The notes beneath the pieces were generated by a model. It had not been told where the DNA came from. It made no database searches and worked only from the letters and a program-made list of their open reading frames with translations. 64,000 nt of DNA from positions 456,655 to 520,654 of the forward strand of contig VWZP01002576.1 of assembly GCA_013396995.1 (NCBI GenBank), read 5' to 3'. Positions 62,701 to 64,000 of this stretch are shown in pieces (positions within the stretch are counted from its first letter, which is position 1; each line of letters begins with the position of its first letter). This DNA comes from Dicaeum eximium. Lineage: Eukaryota; Chordata; Aves; Passeriformes; Dicaeidae. The translations under genes were made by a program, and so were the position numbers.

Positions 62701-64000
62701 AGTGTATATTGGACATATTTCTACATGAGCTCAATACAAAGTTGCAGCTTCGAGCAGATTTTAACACTGCTAAGGCATGGGTTTTCCTATTTAATGTGAA
62801 AAGGAGCTGAAGCCTTTGGCTATGATTAATTTTGCTATCAAAAATTCATTATATGTCATTTTGTTCTGAGAGCAGTTAAATTGGTTATTGAGCTAATTAA
62901 ATATGGAAATTACTGACTTTAACAAAACACTTCTTTTTAATGCCATTAACTACACTGGAAACTGTAGACTGTGGAAGTGAAATCAAAGCCCTGCTAGTTG
63001 AAATCAGCTTGTATTATGCTTTCCTTATATTTGTTTTTCTGTCAGTTCCCTGTGAGGAAAAACCCTTATGAGCAAGCAGTGAGAGAATCTAGATTATTTT
63101 GAAATTGGAGAAAAGTAGCATGAAGTGTAGTGGAAAAAAGTATATCAAGGGAATCCTGAATCATTGCCTGAACATCTGTGTATGAACAAGTCTGGTTTAT
63201 AAATTAAAATGCTATGTCTATTGAACAAGAATTGACTCATCCTATAGCATGGCAGGAGTTCTCTTTCTGCAGAATTACTCCTAAGCTTTTGAGAGGTGGG
63301 AAGCACAGAGAGTGGTATTTGTGTTCTGAAAGGTTGACCAGGTTTCAGCTCACAGCAGTTTGTATCTGGCATTTGAACAGAGGTTTTGAAAGGCTTGGGA
63401 GACTCTGCGTACAGAATTGTTTTGAGATGCTGACAAAATTGTCTGCAAACATCTATCTGCATTTTACTTGGTCTAGCAAAGTAGTGAAGCAAGGTGTAAA
63501 TAATGAAAATCTACTGTAACCTGAAACGTTTTTCATGGTAACATTTCTAACTTTCTTAAGAATTAATGGTTTGATAATCTTGGTTACCAGAAATAATTTG
63601 TATTCAGGTTTGCATTTTCAGTGTGTTTGTTCAGTATTATGCAACTGTGTTTGCAATTCTGTGTGGGAAAGGCCATACTTGGTTTGAGGCTTGTGGGAAT
63701 TTTCTTGTGCTTGCATGAAGATTGAGTCTACTTAAATGTGGGAACAGAGTTAGAGCTTGTTGTTTCAGGGGGAAAGCAGCATGCCTGTGTGATTCCTGAG
63801 TAGCTGTCAGCTTCTGGCAGTTATTGGTTCTCCTGATTTTATAGGTGGCTTCTGGCAGGCAGAATACAGGCAGGTGCTTGTTTACCATCGTGGATATGAC
63901 TCCTCAGGGTCTTATTTAGCAATTTTATTGATACTGATAAGAAGGCTCTTTAGCATAGAGTAAAAGAGTAAGCACAAAACAAGATACCACTATTGCTGAA
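56731..64000 (+). other. QKI: QKI intron 3, 5' part (3' end outside window)
   Basis: It starts with GTAAGG directly after the Lys134 codon. Exon 4 (continuing EEQNRGKPNW in the known protein) does not appear in the remaining 7.3 kb. Read-through from exon 3 meets TGA at the fourth codon. The stretch contains a C-run tract at 57486-57507, poly-T at 61820-61833 and AT-rich unique sequence. The block at about 62640-63010 is rich in TAATTA/ATTAAT-type motifs and is noted in findings. No other gene was seen. Confidence 0.9.
57486..57507. repeat. C-rich tract (G-rich on the - strand)
   Basis: C9, AG, C6, A, C3 in succession. The - strand carries the matching G runs. It lies about 760 bases into intron 3. 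Confidence 0.85.

Noticed and set aside
1..64000. CRISPR arrays, prokaryotic operons or defence systems
   Set aside because: No regularly spaced repeats and no dense coding; all evidence points to a vertebrate intron-rich locus.

Overview
This window reads as AT-rich vertebrate nuclear DNA, most likely from a bird. The evidence for that is two exons of a very conserved animal gene, long introns and a handful of old CR1-type LINE fragments whose 3' ends have the avian/archosaur form. There is nothing prokaryotic: no operons, no dense coding, no CRISPR array.

The only protein-coding content I can support is two internal exons of QKI (quaking), on the + strand. QKI is a STAR-family RNA-binding protein that controls splicing, stability and localisation of RNAs. 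Exon 2 is at 31869-32011 (end of the QUA1 dimerisation region plus the linker into the KH domain). Exon 3 is at 56614-56730 (N-terminal part of the KH domain, with its GPRG loop). Both are intact, have good splice sites, and join in frame. Exon 1 lies upstream of the window and exon 4 downstream.

Layout: 1-31868 is the 3' part of intron 1; 32012-56613 is the whole of intron 2 (24,602 bases); 56731-64000 is the start of intron 3. The introns hold three CR1 fragments (21232-21297 minus, 23971-24300 plus, 46441-46737 plus), simple repeats, a 4-base assembly gap in a poly-T tract (16964-16967), and short palindromes and hairpins. A CpG-richer segment at about 5735-6035 contains a pair of 14-base direct repeats.

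I did not find a convincing undescribed system. The observations most worth checking are: a possible tandem acceptor 24 bases upstream of exon 3 that would add eight residues in frame; intronic copies of the bipartite STAR/QKI recognition motif, some in tight clusters and one overlapping a splice-acceptor-like sequence; the direct-repeat-bounded CpG-rich segment; and several blocks that look like conserved non-coding elements but need an alignment to prove it.
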